DNA of 64,000 nucleotides from Amphiura filiformis (GCF_039555335.1 NC_092628.1:34928965-34992964); one strand, 5' to 3'; positions 44,159 to 57,120 are shown, numbered from the stretch's first letter. A program made the numbers and translations. Notes: generated by a model not told the origin, from the letters alone.

Positions 44159-46118
44159 GATATAGATATATTGACTATTCCCATCGATGAAATAGGAAGC
44201 AACGATTAAATCAGCATATTTTATTTATAAATTATCTAAAAATGGGGTGTCTTGTTTTGTAAAAAGTTGCATCTAGGTGGACTGGGCAAGTTTTGGAAAT
44301 GAACTCTTCATTTGGCAAAAAGTAATGATTTCACAATAATCTCAGGTAGCATTTAACAAAAAGCAAATAATGTGAATGTTATGTTGGAAAATCCAATCAT
44401 TTTAAAGGTACAGTGAACACTTGTTACACAAAATGATAATGCAAAGTGATTTTGAAAGTTCCAAGTTTATCTGTCTGTATGTATACATTAACAAACCTCC
44501 CAACACAAACCAAAATCAGCAGCCTTGGCAAGATTGTGTTAACAAGTTTGCACTGTACTTTGTTAGTTCACCTTTACATTACCTTACTAAATCTAAGCAT
44601 TTACTTCACAATGAAGAATGAACCCCTTTATTGTGATGAATTCCCTAAAAGATAATGACATCATTATTTTCAGACATAACCTTTTTCAAGAATTTCTTAT
44701 TTTCATTAAAAGTGAGCCCAACAAGTCACATGTCTTGCTTGTTTGTAAATACATGTACTATATTTTGTCATTGATTAATACACATACAGCGGAAGTGTAT
44801 GTGAAGTCCAATCATGATAACTGCATGGACTCCGCCCACCCTCTTAATATGACAATGAAAAACAACTCCCCATTTTGGATTACAAAATTTATATATTTTT
44901 GTATAATATTTGTGTTTGTGAAAATGGTTGTAAATAGTTCTATTATGCAAAGAATATCTTTGCTGATATTTTAGTGTTGTTTGTAGGTTTATACTGTGCA
45001 TGTAGATTTGAAAATGTGTATCAGGTTGTATTTGTGACAAAAGTCTTGTATCATTAATGTGGCATATTTGTCTTAAAATTTCTTGTTTTTCTCATTTGTG
45101 AAAATTGACGCATGCCAGTTCCATGGAAAGAAAGGGGTATTCCTAGTTTGACTGGAAAGTACACATAGCTGCATGGGATGGGAACAAGAAATTCTCTAAA
45201 ATAAATGTAGTACAAACATTTTCACTTTCACAGTAATTTTGTGGAATTTGCTTGAATTGTGAAATGTATTCCATAGATAGTTTAATGACAAAATGTCCTG
45301 TTTGATACAGCTGATCATTTTCAATTGAATTCAGTCACAAGACTTTATGATGGAGATCATGTGATCCATATGAGCCTATTTTATTTCAATAATTTGGTTG
45401 TCATATTTTTGTAGCATCATTCAACACAGTCATGGTCCCATTAGCTAGGCTGGGCTTCCATGCAAAATGGGGTAATCATGTTTAATTTGCAAATAATATT
45501 GAATATTGAAGTAACATGATTTGTCATCACAACTTTTTAACTGTCCTATACATGTAATGTACATATTTTGTTGAATAAGATGACATGTCGTTCGCTCTAT
45601 GTAGCACAATATTGTAACAAGTTTTGTTTTGGTACAGACCCAGACTGAGTTTGGAAAAACAAAAAACATGAAATAGGAATAACAGTGTATATTTGTCAAA
45701 TTGTTGATTGTAGCATCATGGAATGGGTTTTTTAGGAGAATGGTGTTTTCAGCATTCACTGATGTATATTTCAACATGTAAGAGGCGAGACTGATAACAT
45801 CATATATGACATTAACACAGTAATACAGAGTACCTGGAAAATGGTATGAATAAATGGAGAAAAAGATGACAAACCAAGAAAGACCAAATGAATTTATAAT
45901 TGTAGGACCATACAAATGTGTTACTGCTACCAGTGGTCTTTGTAATGTCATTGACATCGGACAAGGCTTGCTTTTCATGCTTGAATGTGTTTTTTATCAA
46001 TGTAAAATTATTGTAGTAGGATAAAATAAAAGCTTAAGCAGTTGTTTGCATTACACCAACTAGTAGCAAATCTAGGTGAGGAAATTTAGGAGGAGGATCT
46101 TGAATGTGATTACTTTCT
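44159..46118. other. Intergenic, nothing recognised
   Basis: AT-rich. Frames of 90-177 codons on either strand (for example 45445-45978 minus) show no domain, start context or splice pattern and are treated as chance. Confidence 0.4.
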
Positions 46119-46711
46119 ATTCCAGAAAAATACAGAACTAATTTTTTGGATTAAAAAATATTATCCAGTTTTGCCAAATGAAACATAGCTTAATCCTAAT
46201 CCTTTAGGTAGTCCTAACTGGCAATAAAAGTCCAATTTTAATATTTGGTCAATTTTTGGAAATAAGGGCCAAAAACATGCGTTTTTAGGTTGTTTTTCGA
46301 CCTTTTTCGTATTCTGTGACAATCAGGCCCAAAGACTTGAACAAAGACTACAAAATGTAATTTCAAGTTATGCATTCTAATATTTGGAAAACACATTTTC
46401 CAATCTTTTTCATAACCAATTAGCAAAAATAACATGTGATATTAAAATTATGAGCCAACGCTTAGCCTATACTCAAAATTTTGAATGCTTAGACTTGTGC
46501 CAAGTCTTACACTTTTGTCACTACAATTGTAAGAAAACATGCAAAATTGCATGTTTTTGGTCCATTTTCCTCAAATTGACCAAATATTGAAATTTGACTT
46601 TTATTGCCAGTTAGGACTAACTAAAGGATTAGGATTTAGCTATGTTTCATTTGGCAAAACAGGATAATTTTTTTTTAATTCCAAAAACTTAGTGCTGTAT
46701 TTTTCTGGAAT
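46119..46711. mobile_element. Foldback, ~180-bp arms, family with 63262
   Basis: ATTCCAGAAAAATACAGAAC at the left and GTGCTGTATTTTTCTGGAAT at the right are inverse. Similarity continues through TTTTGCCAAATGAAACATAG, AATCCTTTAGGTAGTCCTAA and CTGGCAATAAAAGTC. A related half-copy lies at 63262-63430. Confidence 0.82.
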
Positions 46712-47330
46712 ATGGTGTAGGTACCCATGCTTATAAAGTGCAACCTGGTCAATACAAAATTGTCAGAGCCTCAGATTTTACTTTGTGTTAAAAGCAATTT
46801 GTGTTATCAGTTCATTAGTGTATAAAGATGTGTACTTGGGACCATTCAAATGCATCAGGTTTTGTGTTAACGAGGTTCCACAATGCCAATAATGGAGAGC
46901 TAGTTGAAAGAATGCAATTGACAACTTGACACAAAGTCAAAGAATAAATGTCAAATTTACCATTCAGATATTTTTATGATTTCTAACACAAACACTTGCG
47001 TGTGTTGATATTTCCCTGAAATTCATAACTTACCAATGTTACCATAATTTTATGACAAAATTTCATATTTACATATTGTTAAATTCACACTATAACCTCA
47101 ATTCATGAAAATAAAACCTTTGCAAAAATGATCATTTATAAAGTAAAGTACGCTGTTGGTACCACAATGGAAAGTTCTCTTTTATTTTATTCTTTAGTAG
47201 TTTTCATGGTCATCTTGACAATGATATCCTGTAAGCAGGCATTATATAAAGTTGTTGAAACATTTATATAGCACCACAATTGTACAATTTTACTGTTACG
47301 TTGGCACTTCTTGATTTCTTTTTAATTAAT
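46712..47330. other. Intergenic, nothing recognised
   Basis: AT-rich, no supported features. Confidence 0.35.
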
Positions 47331-47331
47331 T

Positions 47332-47592
47332 CCATTTTGCTTGACAAACCAAGTGAATTTTTATGCACTATAATATTTCATCCTTCACAATGGAGGACTT
47401 CATCAGATACGACTGATATGGTCATCTGATCCGCTTTCCCAGGAAACTGGTTTCCGGTTCTTCACAAGTCTCTTTTCCAGTCTTTAATAAAAAGATGATC
47501 GTAGACGTGACTTCTCTGGTCACGGTTTCCGATGTGAAGGACTGAAATATTGAAGTGAGTAAAATTCACTTTGTTTTGTCAAGCAAAATAGA
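47332..47592. mobile_element. MITE with ~55-bp inverted ends
   Basis: ATTTTGCTTGACAAACCAAG and TAATATTTCATCCTTCACA at the left mirror TGTGAAGGACTGAAATATTG and TTTGTTTTGTCAAGCAAAAT at the right. The interior is slightly GC-richer and non-coding. Confidence 0.75.
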
Positions 47593-48925
47593 AATATTTG
47601 TTCAATGGTTCAATGATTTCTTTTTGTTGTAAGTTTCAATTGTAACACATTGGATGTGTTGAACTATTCTTTTCTATGACCGACTTAACTGTTTTATGTC
47701 TGGTAATTAAGAGGCTCATTATTAGAGCCCCAGGAGCCCCCTCCCCATGAGCATGGGTACCTCATCTCTACTTTTACTAATAACCCCTTTACACTTTGGT
47801 GTTGGTAAAGGTATGTGCTGGATCAAAACTGAATAGGCAGAAGTCTTGCAATTTGAACAAAAAGACCTGCTCAAACTTGAAGCAAATGCACCCTGGGCAG
47901 TGTTTACTTCTGTCCATTGATTCATACCAATTTGGCACTGACCAAGTATATTTAAAAAAGGAAAGGTGTATTTACTTTGGTAGTAAATTTATAAACAAAA
48001 GGGTGTACTGCTGAAATTGTTTTAAAAAACCGGGGTTTTCACACAATAATAGGGTTATAGAGGCCAATTTTTACAAAACAATGTAAATGTGAAAGCTAAA
48101 CTGTATCTAAAATTAGAGCAAGTTGATGAAATAAATCATGTGGATTAAACTTAAGTGTTTATGTATTGTATGTATTTTAGTTTGTCCTAAGGGAAACCTT
48201 ATGCCAGCAAGTTTTCAGCATGATGCAATGTATTTTGCCAAGTTCTACCAATTTGCATGAAAAAAGAGAGCATTTTTAAAAAGTGACATCCTTGGGATAT
48301 TCCCTCCTTCAGGGTGATTCCCACTGGCTATTGTAACAGGCTCATTACAGTGTGACAGATCAACACTCACTGGCCATCCTCATATTTATCATGTTTTTAG
48401 AGAAAAGTCTTCCTAGTATGTTATATTTGAAATGCTCTCTTGTCTCATTCAAATTGGTGTAAGTTGGGGGCAATAAAGTTGCAAAATATTTGAATGATAT
48501 GCCTATTGAGTGGCACCTATGAAATTATAGGCCTAATTTGAAATAATTTTATCATGTTTTGAGGTCAACTATTCATTAACCGAAAAGAAAGAATGGAATA
48601 AATCTTTGGTGTACCAAAAAGGAAACCAAATCATTTCTATAGTCTTAGAAGTCGCATAAAATGATCCCTCTGTGATCAACTAAGAGGCAAAACAATAAAC
48701 CAATAATCAAATCCAAGATTTAAAACCTTAGATCTTTGTGAATTTATAATCGGTGAAGTTGAAAAAGTATTGAACCACTTACCCTTAGCTACTACGTTAG
48801 TGTCACCTGAACAACCTTTACTAGATGCATTACGTGTAGTCCTTAAGTTTGATGTGTGGCTGACTCATTTTAAGGTTGTCAAAATTGTTCTAATTTCTCC
48901 CTGGAGGGGGCACACACATATAAAG
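47593..48925. other. Intergenic, nothing recognised
   Basis: No supported features. Confidence 0.35.
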
Positions 48926-49160
48926 GTGGTACGTATCCCGAACGGGTATATGCGGCGGTCAAGGTTCCCTTTTTCAAGCTCTCCGGCAGTTCCTCAAGAC
49001 TTTCATTTAGATCATGCTCCAGTTCTTCAAACTTCTCTTGACAAGCTGTTATCTCAAATTAGGATTTTTTTAGCTCAACAGCATATAATTTGGCCCAATT
49101 TTCGTTGACTGGACCCCCCCCCCCATGTTGAAATTTCAGTTCATCAAGCCAATATTTTGC
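48926..49160. repeat. Dispersed repeat shared with 52478-52695
   Basis: AGGTGGTACG, GCGGCGGTCAAGG, CATCATGCTCCAGTTC-like and ATAATTTGGCCCAATTTT blocks occur in the same order at both sites. The 112-codon frame overlapping this copy is not conserved in the other and is not a gene. Confidence 0.65.
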
Positions 49161-49310
49161 AATTTTACCCTATTTGGGCCCAAATATGGGTGTTTTACGG
49201 GCTAAAGAGGAAGATGCACTAGGCAATTTTGAGGACCCCCAAAATCTGGGGGGGCTGGGCCCATCTGGCCCTGCGAACAGTGATGTCTGTTATCCATGAT
49301 ATACCCACAC

Positions 49311-49557
49311 AGTGCCGTAGCCAGGTTTTTGGAACTTGGGAGGTCGGGGGGCAAACTTGTGAATGTACCGATCGAACAATGGAAATATTTTTGCTGGCGG
49401 AAGTTGTAAATTGTTGACCCCATTCCCCAGTGCGCAAACAATCTAAACGAAATTATCAATATTGTTGACCCTAATTTTTTTTTCACCAACATTAAGGCGC
49501 ATCGTGTACCGACGGCCCAAGATGTACCGACGGCCCTGGCTATAATACCCCACTGTT
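49311..49557. mobile_element. Possible hAT-like fragment
   Basis: CAGTGCCGTAGCCAGG at 49311 and CCTGGCTATAATACCCCACTG at 49537-49557 look like degenerate inverted hAT ends. No 8-bp duplication found. Confidence 0.35.
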
Positions 49558-50711
49558 AACTGACATAAGAGTTCTAAACTGTCAGAAGTCACATCCTAAC
49601 CATATAGCTCCATATCTTTGTGTTAAATAAATAAATGTTTTGATAAGTGATTTCATATTGATATCCTACTGACGAAAGGGGAAAGGTCGATGTGTGCGTC
49701 TGTATTTTGTGTTCGTTGGGGTTAATAGCTGTTGTTTATGGCCGATATCATAATAGACCTGCAAATACCGACTGATTATACAGAATTGTTTGACAGAACT
49801 AGAAACAGCTTTGTGAGAAAGAGCACAAGAGCGACAGTGCAAGTCATGTTCATCATGGTCATGATCAACAGAAATGTTTTATATAATTATATTTGCAGGT
49901 AAGATATTGCAATCACTTTTTCTATTATAATGATTTGATTTATGAGGAAAAAAGAATAGCTGGCTGGCAGACTGATCAGCCAGGATTGGTGGTTTGAGGT
50001 TCAAGTCCGTAAGACCCCGACCCCGGATGATGATTGTGACAAACCTGGTCACAAACATGTTGACACTACACATGTGTAGCAGTGTTGTAGTCGAGTCCTC
50101 ATCATCCGAGTCCGAGTCCTTGGTGTCCGAGTCCCAAGTCCGAGTCCCTGCCAATTTCTGATGTCCGAGTCCGAGTCCTCAATGTTCGAGTCCGAGTCCT
50201 TATGTATCAAATTCAAGCCCCGGGGTTTTCACCAATACCTTATCAACCTAGGCCTATACTTAACCAGAATTTTAGTTCTATATTATTTAGTTCTAAATAC
50301 ATAATGTGCTAGTCCTACCTAGCATGCTTAGTATTGTTTTGTGGCTGTGCAATAATTATGCGGAGCCCGGGAAGGGTGTAATTGCAAAAAATGCTTATCC
50401 CCTCTCAGCGGAGCCTGCCAAAAATCGCTTGCCCCGCCCCCCGGCCTGCCAAAAATCTTCGCACATGCCATTTCTTGCTGATTTTGGGGGGATCCCAATT
50501 TACAAACTTTAAATGGTTTAGATAATTATGTCATGTATGTTGCGAGCGTAGCGAGCAGGGAAATTTGCATTATGTAGGCCTAAGCGTTTCTGTTCTGTTT
50601 TCTAAGTCTTTTTAGAGCGTTTTGAAAGGTGCCCCATAGGAATATGTGCCAAAAATTGTTTGTTCCCCCCTCTCGGCTTGCCAAAAATTGCTTCCACCCT
50701 CCCTTTCAATC

Positions 50712-52254
50712 GGTAAAATTTTGGGGACTGCTCTATAATCCGAAGGTTCTTTAATCCGAAAGTCCTTTAGTCCGAAGGTTCGCTAGTCCGAACACGTACG
50801 TGTTCATAGCATTCGCTAGTCCGAATTTTAAAAGAGGTTCTCTACTCCGAAAAAAAATTGAAGAGGTTCTTTATTCCGACGGTTCTTTATTTCGAAGGTT
50901 CTATAGTCCGAATTTTAAAAACGGTTCTCTAGTCCGAATATGAAAATAGTCTCTATAGTCCGAATTTAAAAAGGGTTCTATAGTCCGAATATAGAAATAG
51001 GCTCTATAGTCCGAATTTTAAAAAGGGTTCTATAGTCCGAATATAGAAACAGGCTCTATAATCCGAATTCCAAAAAAGGTTCTCTATTCCGAAATTGCAA
51101 AACGGTTCTATAGTCCGAAACGGATACCGTGTCCGAATCAGTAAAAAGGTTCTATAGTCCGAATTTTAAAAACATTAACATAACTTTTAGCTAGATACGA
51201 CTAAAGCAGAGTTTATGGTAAACGAGATGACTCTACTGCTAAAATAGCGTACACCACCAAATCACGATGTAATGTAGATGGATTCCAGTAAAAACAAAAA
51301 TCTTTTTAGAGATATTTTGGCCTTTCTGTGGAAAAAAGAGAGGCATGTTATAGCTTAAATAAAATGAGACCTACACATGAACTTGGATCGCCCAAAAAGT
51401 TGCATAACACAATTTTTGAATAAAGTAGGTCCTCGGAATGACAAATGCCAATAAACGGGTTTTCAGGGTAGAGAACGGGTCGAAAATGATGATGTTTTAA
51501 TCACAAGACTACCCGTACATTGAAACATTTTACACCCCGGGCACCTCCAAATCGCAAGATAAAACTATACTTTAAATATTCTGTATAATTTGATTAAATG
51601 ACTAAAATTTGTTAAAATGAAAAAGCCGCAGCATTTACATGGTGGGATGGCGCTATGAAAATTTAAACTCGACAATGCCTGAATACATCGTAGAGTATTA
51701 CTAGTATATAATATTATAATGGAATGAAAAATAGATAAAATGACATAACGGGAAATATCCAGAGAAACCAACCATGTTGAACAGCAGCGGATTTGTATTT
51801 AACAATTGATGATTTGACACTGAAACAAATGATAAAAATAAAATTCGGACTATAGAACCCGTTTACCAATTCGGACTAAATAGCACGGTATCCGTTTCGG
51901 AGTATAGAACCGTTTTGCAATTTCGGACTAGAGAACCTTTTTTCAAATTCGGATTAGAGAACCTATTTCTATATTCGGACCAGAGAACCTTTTGTTAAAT
52001 TCGGACTATAGAGCCTATTTTCATATTCGGACTAGAGAACCGTTTTTAAAATTCGGATTAAAGAACCTCTTTTAATATTCGGATTAGGGAACTTTTTTTA
52101 AAATTCGAACTATAGGCCTAGAACCTTCGAAATAAAGAACCGTCGGAATAAAGAACCTTCGTAATAAAGAACCGTCGGATTAAAGAACCTTCGGACTGAA
52201 GAACCATCGGAATAAAGAACCGTCGGACTATAGAGCTTCCACCAAAATTTTACC
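50712..52254. mobile_element. Foldback whose arms are minisatellite arrays
   Basis: GGTAAAATTTTGG at 50712 is inverted at 52242-52254. From 50745 to 51170 a unit like GGTTCTATAGTCCGAATTTT repeats about 18-20 times at 20-25-bp spacing. From 51843 to 52235 its reverse complement (AATTCGGACTATAGAACC) repeats about as often. The central 670 bp is single-copy and non-coding. The two arms can pair over roughly 400 bp in many registers. Confidence 0.88.
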
Positions 52255-52477
52255 TTCCCCCCATGCTCATAATTTTTGCTCAGCCCTTTAGGTAGCATAC
52301 CCTGGAAACAGAGTATAATCACAGACTTACAGTAACTTATTAGGCTTGTGTTTTAGAGAGGCAAAAGATGCAATATTACAATCAAAATATGACGTCACTA
52401 CTAAACCCCAGGTGCCAAACGAAGAGGTGTTGGATCCGGCTGTAGGCCTATGCATTAGGCCTAATATTTCTGTGATG

Positions 52478-52695
52478 TAAAGGTGGTACGGGTATGTGCG
52501 GCGGTCAAGGGTCCCTTGATACATTTGCATCATGCTCCAGTTCATTGAGCCTATAAACACTCTGAAACTTTTAGCTCTTAAGCTCAAATTTGGAAACATT
52601 TTGAATTTGTTAATTAGCTCCAAAGCCTATAATTTGGCCCAATTTTAGTTCACAGACCTCCACAAAAATGTTGAAATTTCAGGCCACTATTTTGC
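52478..52695. repeat. Second copy of the 48926 dispersed repeat
   Basis: Same order of blocks as at 48926-49160, shorter in the first third (GGTACGGGTATGTGCGGCGG, CATCATGCTCCAGTTCATTG, ATAATTTGGCCCAATTTTAG). Confidence 0.65.
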
Positions 52696-53500
52696 CACCA
52701 AATCAGTTCTTCCCAAAGTTCGGTGCCACACATCCTTACCAAAATTTAACTTTGAGTGCCCAGAGTATTATTATTATTCATGTACATTCTAGACTTGCGT
52801 CTAACAAAGCAGTCATGTCAATGATTAAAATCGATTTAACCAATTAAAAATATAACTGAAAGCAATCTTGCTTTTTGGTTGTACTTTTATTTACAAACTG
52901 AATTTATTTGCAAGCAAAATTATTTAAATGTATCACATGATGTGATCATTGATCAGGCATAAGAAGTTTGCAATGAACAAAAAAAAGACCTAAAAAGACC
53001 CTATTTTGCCGGACTCGAGGAGGACTCGAAGCCGAGTCCCTGAGTCCTTGGGGTCCGAGTCCGAGTCCAAGTCCTTAGCTTCCGAGTCCAAGTCCGAGTC
53101 CGAGTCCTTGAAAAAAGGACTCGAGTCCGAGTCCGAGTCCCGAGTCCTCCAACACTGCTAGATAGCAGCAATAACTTTTTGGCCAAAGACAGCATTACAG
53201 GCATTGTCCTTACAAATACTTCTCCTGGAGTCACCTGAATTCACTTATACAGCCTGTCTCCAAAAAAAATTGTGCAAGAGACAAGCGCCCTCTTTGGCAA
53301 TTAGAAAATACCGTTGTGACATAATGCTTACATCAACGTCACGGGCGCAGTATTAGCTCTCAAATGCTGTTTGTTCTGTTCAATTTGCTTGTTCCAATTT
53401 CGAGATATGTTTATTTAACAACGAAAGGGTAAAATCACAATTGTGCCACTTTTACTAGGGAAGAGAGCTGTACATGTAAATCCATTACTGGTCGATCACG

Positions 53501-53712
53501 ATAGAATTTCAGTCTTTAAAACTTAGACTCCGTGGAGCAAGCGTTAACATTGCTACCCAAGCAGCCTGGGGTCTGGGACTTAGTCTCCGGACCAAGTAAG
53601 GTGCCAAATTCGGCAGCCGATGAAATGGGCCGGTATACGTTTGGAGAAGTCTTAGAATTTGATTTGGGTTACAAAATACGGTATACGTATTATGGTTAAG
53701 GTTTGGGATTAA
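53501..53712. repeat. Direct repeat, copy 1 (copy 2 at 55191)
   Basis: GATAGAATTTCAGTCTTTAA, GAGCAAGCGTTAACATTGCT and GGTTACAAAATACGGTATAC are matched in order and orientation at 55191-55345. The copies are 1.7 kb apart. Lack of sharp ends argues against LTRs. Confidence 0.65.
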
Positions 53713-54186
53713 TGCTGTTAATATGTTCAAACAAATCATTTCAAACAAATGTCATGTATTTCTGACGACTAAATCACTACTCTTTGGAAATACAGCGTCA
53801 TTTTAAGCAACTTATAGACTATGCTATGCACATAACGCACTGTAGAATACATGAAGTGGCCATACCCTTATCATAATGTGGTGAAAAATCAAATAATGTT
53901 ATGTGAGTGCCAAGATAAGCCCCCCTCCCCCGATCAATGTTGAGTCCAATGTTGAGTCCTTTTTTGGTCACGCGCGCCTAGTATAGTGACATCAACATTG
54001 ATTGTTGGGGAAGGGGGAGGATTGAGGTGTTTGGAAAAAAATATAGACTTGACACCAAAGAAACCTTCATTTCATCACGTTAAAAATTACGGAAATAAGG
54101 CCATAACATAGTGTACGTTTTCCATAAGTGTTCTAACACATTTGTACACACAAAGTAAATAAGATAATTTTTGTTATAATGAGTGA

Positions 54187-54242
54187 CAAATAAATAAATA
54201 GATAAATAAATAAATAAATGAATGAATGAAGGAAGGAAGGAA
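54187..54242. repeat. AAAT/GAAT/GGAA microsatellite
   Basis: A run of AAATAAATAGATAAATAAAT grading into GAATGAATGAAGGAAGGAAGG. Confidence 0.9.
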
Positions 54243-54597
54243 TAATTGATACCAAATTTGAAACCGTGGAAGTTTCTATCATTAATTTCGAAATTTAGAG
54301 ACTGGTCACTTTAAAATCTTAAAACCATATTTTGTGCCCTGTTTAAGTTTACTATTCATGACTGTAACAGTCAAAAAGGTAAATTGGAAATGTGTGAATT
54401 ATTGTTTTCACCAACAATTATTCCATAGAAGAAAATAAAAGTAAACGCAACATCTCTTGATTAGAAAACAAAAAAAAATAAACCCGTGCATACTTGTTTT
54501 GTTTTATAATTTTAAAGAATGCGGTCTACCTCAATTGAAGTAACGGAGTAAGAAAAAGAAATAAAAGAGAAAAAAGAAAGAAAAAAATAACAGCATT

Positions 54598-54662
54598 ACA
54601 TGGATTCGAACTTATGATCTTCGTGTGAGAAGCGGGTGAACTAACCATGAGCCCCTGGGGAA
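54598..54662 (-). pseudogene. tRNA-Val(CAC)-like relic
   Basis: On the minus strand GGCTCATGGTTAGTTCACCC leads to CTTC-TCACAC-GAAG (anticodon region CAC) and an intact B-box-like AGTTCGAATCCA. The acceptor stem does not pair and the A box is poor; a pseudogene or SINE head. Confidence 0.35.
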
Positions 54663-54986
54663 GCTTATAATCGCAATCGATTTCAGTGTATTTAATGCTC
54701 TGTCCATGCTACTGTATTGTGTTAAAACCCATGGTTTTTTCCTATTTTGCTGCATTTATCTCACTTTTTTTTAAAAATATGCACGGTTACATTACACATC
54801 TTTGTGTCTGCGATATGTATATAGGTAATTATATCTCCATAAGCCAAATTAGTACGGTCTACCATGGTGTAAAATAAATAGATATTACCTTTTGAAGTTA
54901 TATTATGTTGGTAGACCGTTATTGCGTCATTAATTATTGTTATCCTTATTATAAATAAATTCGCATGACTACCAACAGTTCTGCTA

Positions 54987-55052
54987 CAGTGTAGTGGTTA
55001 GGTTTCTGACTTGTGATCACGAGGTCTAGAGTTCGTGTCTCGTTATTGCCGA
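54987..55052 (+). pseudogene. tRNA-like relic
   Basis: TGTAGTGGTTAGGTTTC resembles a D arm and A box; AGTTCGTGTCTCG is a B-box-like T arm; TTGTGAT lies where an anticodon loop would be. The stems are weak. Confidence 0.3.
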
Positions 55053-55190
55053 TTTTTTGGCTTTTAAATTCTGCTCTGTATCCCTTTTATAAATTTCAGA
55101 TGACACCTAAGACTGTGGAATTTATGGATTCATATTTTTTTCAGTTATGATCAATCGGTGGGATTAGAAATTACTTTAATGGGCGTTCTC

Positions 55191-55345
55191 GATAGAATTT
55201 CATTTATAAATACTTAGACTCTGTAGAGCAAGCGTTAACATGGCTACCCATACGTTTTTAGAGGTCTTTAGGTGTATAATTTAGAATTTTGATTTGGGGT
55301 TACAAAATAGGGTATACGTATTAGGGTTAGGATTTTCTATTAGAG
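55191..55345. repeat. Direct repeat, copy 2
   Basis: See copy 1 at 53501. This copy reads GAGCAAGCGTTAACATGGCT and TACAAAATAGGGTATACGTA. Confidence 0.65.
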
Positions 55346-56555
55346 TTAGAAATATGTTTTGGGGTTAGGATTTGAAATAAGAGTTAGACCTACCATGGTT
55401 ACAGTTCCAAAACGGAGGGATCGTAAGGCCTCCTATATAGATATATCTTTACAAGCTGTTGCGGCGACTGAGGGCTATATCACAATTTCATGTATCACCA
55501 GAACCGGGGATCAGAAGTGTATCAGAAGATAGGAAAAAATGCTAAGTCCGCAAAGACTGAAAAGTTATCGAGATCAACCTGTATGACGGTGACAGCCTAT
55601 TTGCCTACATTCATACATTTTGTGTGATATGTTTCCGCTTTTATTTTTTTGTTTTATTTTTTTATAAATCTTATCAAGCATATTAAAAAAAAAAAAAAAA
55701 ACGATTTTAAGAAATTTGAGAAAAATGCAGTTTTGTGATTTTTATTGCAAAAACGACCATTTTTTAAAGATATTTTTGTTTTGATTCGTTTGTGAAATTT
55801 GAAACTCTTATGACTTTCATAATAGGAGATCAGGAATGTCCCTGAGTATGTTGACTGAGTTAATAAAGTTTGACAATGACCATGATCAAAATCGCCATAC
55901 TAGGATCCACAGCATGCTCATCTATCAGGGGAACAGTTCTTAAACCCCAACACATTTGTACATTCATTGAATGACCTTAGAAGATTTGAGTACAAAAACT
56001 CATATTCTGCAACTTGAGGTCAAATTTTGCACTATGATTATGTAATTGAGGTTATTGGACTATGTCATTGGGATGAGGCTCTTGTGGGCCATAGTGTTTT
56101 ATACGAAGTCAGATTTTGCAATTCGGAACAAAATATTTCAATTGAATTTTAAACAAATGCGAATTTTAAGCTGTTGAAATCACAAATGGAAACAACTTAT
56201 TTTCGTTCGAGTATATACATAAGATATAATATGCATAGAAACGTTCGAAAAAATCGCTTTCCAGCACTTCTAAGAAAATAATATTTCAAAACTACTTACT
56301 GTATGGTTCGTATAATATATAAGAATCCAAATATTACATTCTATGACCATTCTTTGACAAGTGATTTTTGGTTTATTGCCTAATAACTATTATCATCTAT
56401 TAATAATTATTTGAATGCCAATCTCCCCCTCCCTACCTACGAATAGGCCTACACGCGGTCATCATTTCTGACCGATTTCATTTTGGCATATATATAGGCC
56501 TAACCGATTTCTCTTTGGCATATATATTAACGTGTTTTTTTTGGCCTCTTGATTT
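55346..56555. other. Intergenic, nothing recognised
   Basis: A poly-A tract lies at about 55684-55701; no gene seen. Confidence 0.4.
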
Positions 56556-56762
56556 TCGATATTGATTTTTGATACTCGATAACCAATTCTTTATCAATAA
56601 TCAATAATCATTTGATCCTCCTCTACCCCTCCCCATATACAACCAACCTAGCTATTAGCCATTTCATTTTCCAGTATGTCGTTGCATTTAAGTTATCAAC
56701 ATCGATTAATATTGATACTTGATTGATCGATTATCGATTATTGATAATCGATTATCAATTAC
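56556..56762. repeat. Cluster of ATCGAT / TTGATAATCGAT motifs
   Basis: Short self-complementary blocks (TTGATTTTTGATACTCGATA, GATCGATTATCGATTATTG, ATAATCGATTATCAATTA) crowd this interval and its right end can fold on itself. Function unknown. Confidence 0.6.
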
Positions 56763-57120
56763 CCTAACTCCTCCCTGCCCCCCCCACACACAAGGAAATT
56801 GTGCTGACAAATGCAAGCCCCATGATGCTACAACAAAGCATTTTGTATAGTTTTTTAAGGTTGGGCCCTACTAGATAGAGTACTAGAGTATTTGCACTGA
56901 TGCAAAGTACAATGTACATAAATAATGTACTTTCTATGATATAGGGGCCTATTTTAATGAAATGAACACTGTCCATGACATTATGCTTTTGGCATTTTGC
57001 ATTAATATTTTTATTTATTTACTCCAGTCCTAATAATGTTATATGAATTTGTTTGGAATAATTTCCATGAGGAAGTTTTTTGCAAACAGGGGTTTTATAG
57101 AAGTTTCAGAGGGAAGTTCT

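Larger units (their letters stand above)
50089..53157. mobile_element. Large composite element edged by GAGTCC repeats
   Basis: CAGTGTTGTAGTCGAGTCC at 50089 and GGACTCG...GAGTCCTCCAACACTG ending 53157 are inverted ends. Both edges are filled with (TC)CGAGTCC-type short repeats (50100-50210; 53010-53150). The interior contains the minisatellite-armed foldback and a dispersed repeat. The 8-bp flanks do not match cleanly, so the pairing of the two edges is probable, not proven. Confidence 0.55.

Noticed and set aside
45445-45978. 177-codon minus-strand frame
   Set aside because: Its length is unusual but the composition is Cys/Tyr/Phe/Ile-rich noise typical of AT-rich DNA, with no domain or splice context.
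48770-49108. 112-codon plus-strand frame as a gene
   Set aside because: It overlaps a dispersed repeat whose second copy (52478) does not keep the frame; no domain is seen.
53501-55345. Direct repeats as LTRs of a retrotransposon
   Set aside because: There are no TG...CA ends, no primer-binding site next to copy 1, no coding remains between, and the copies diverge in length.
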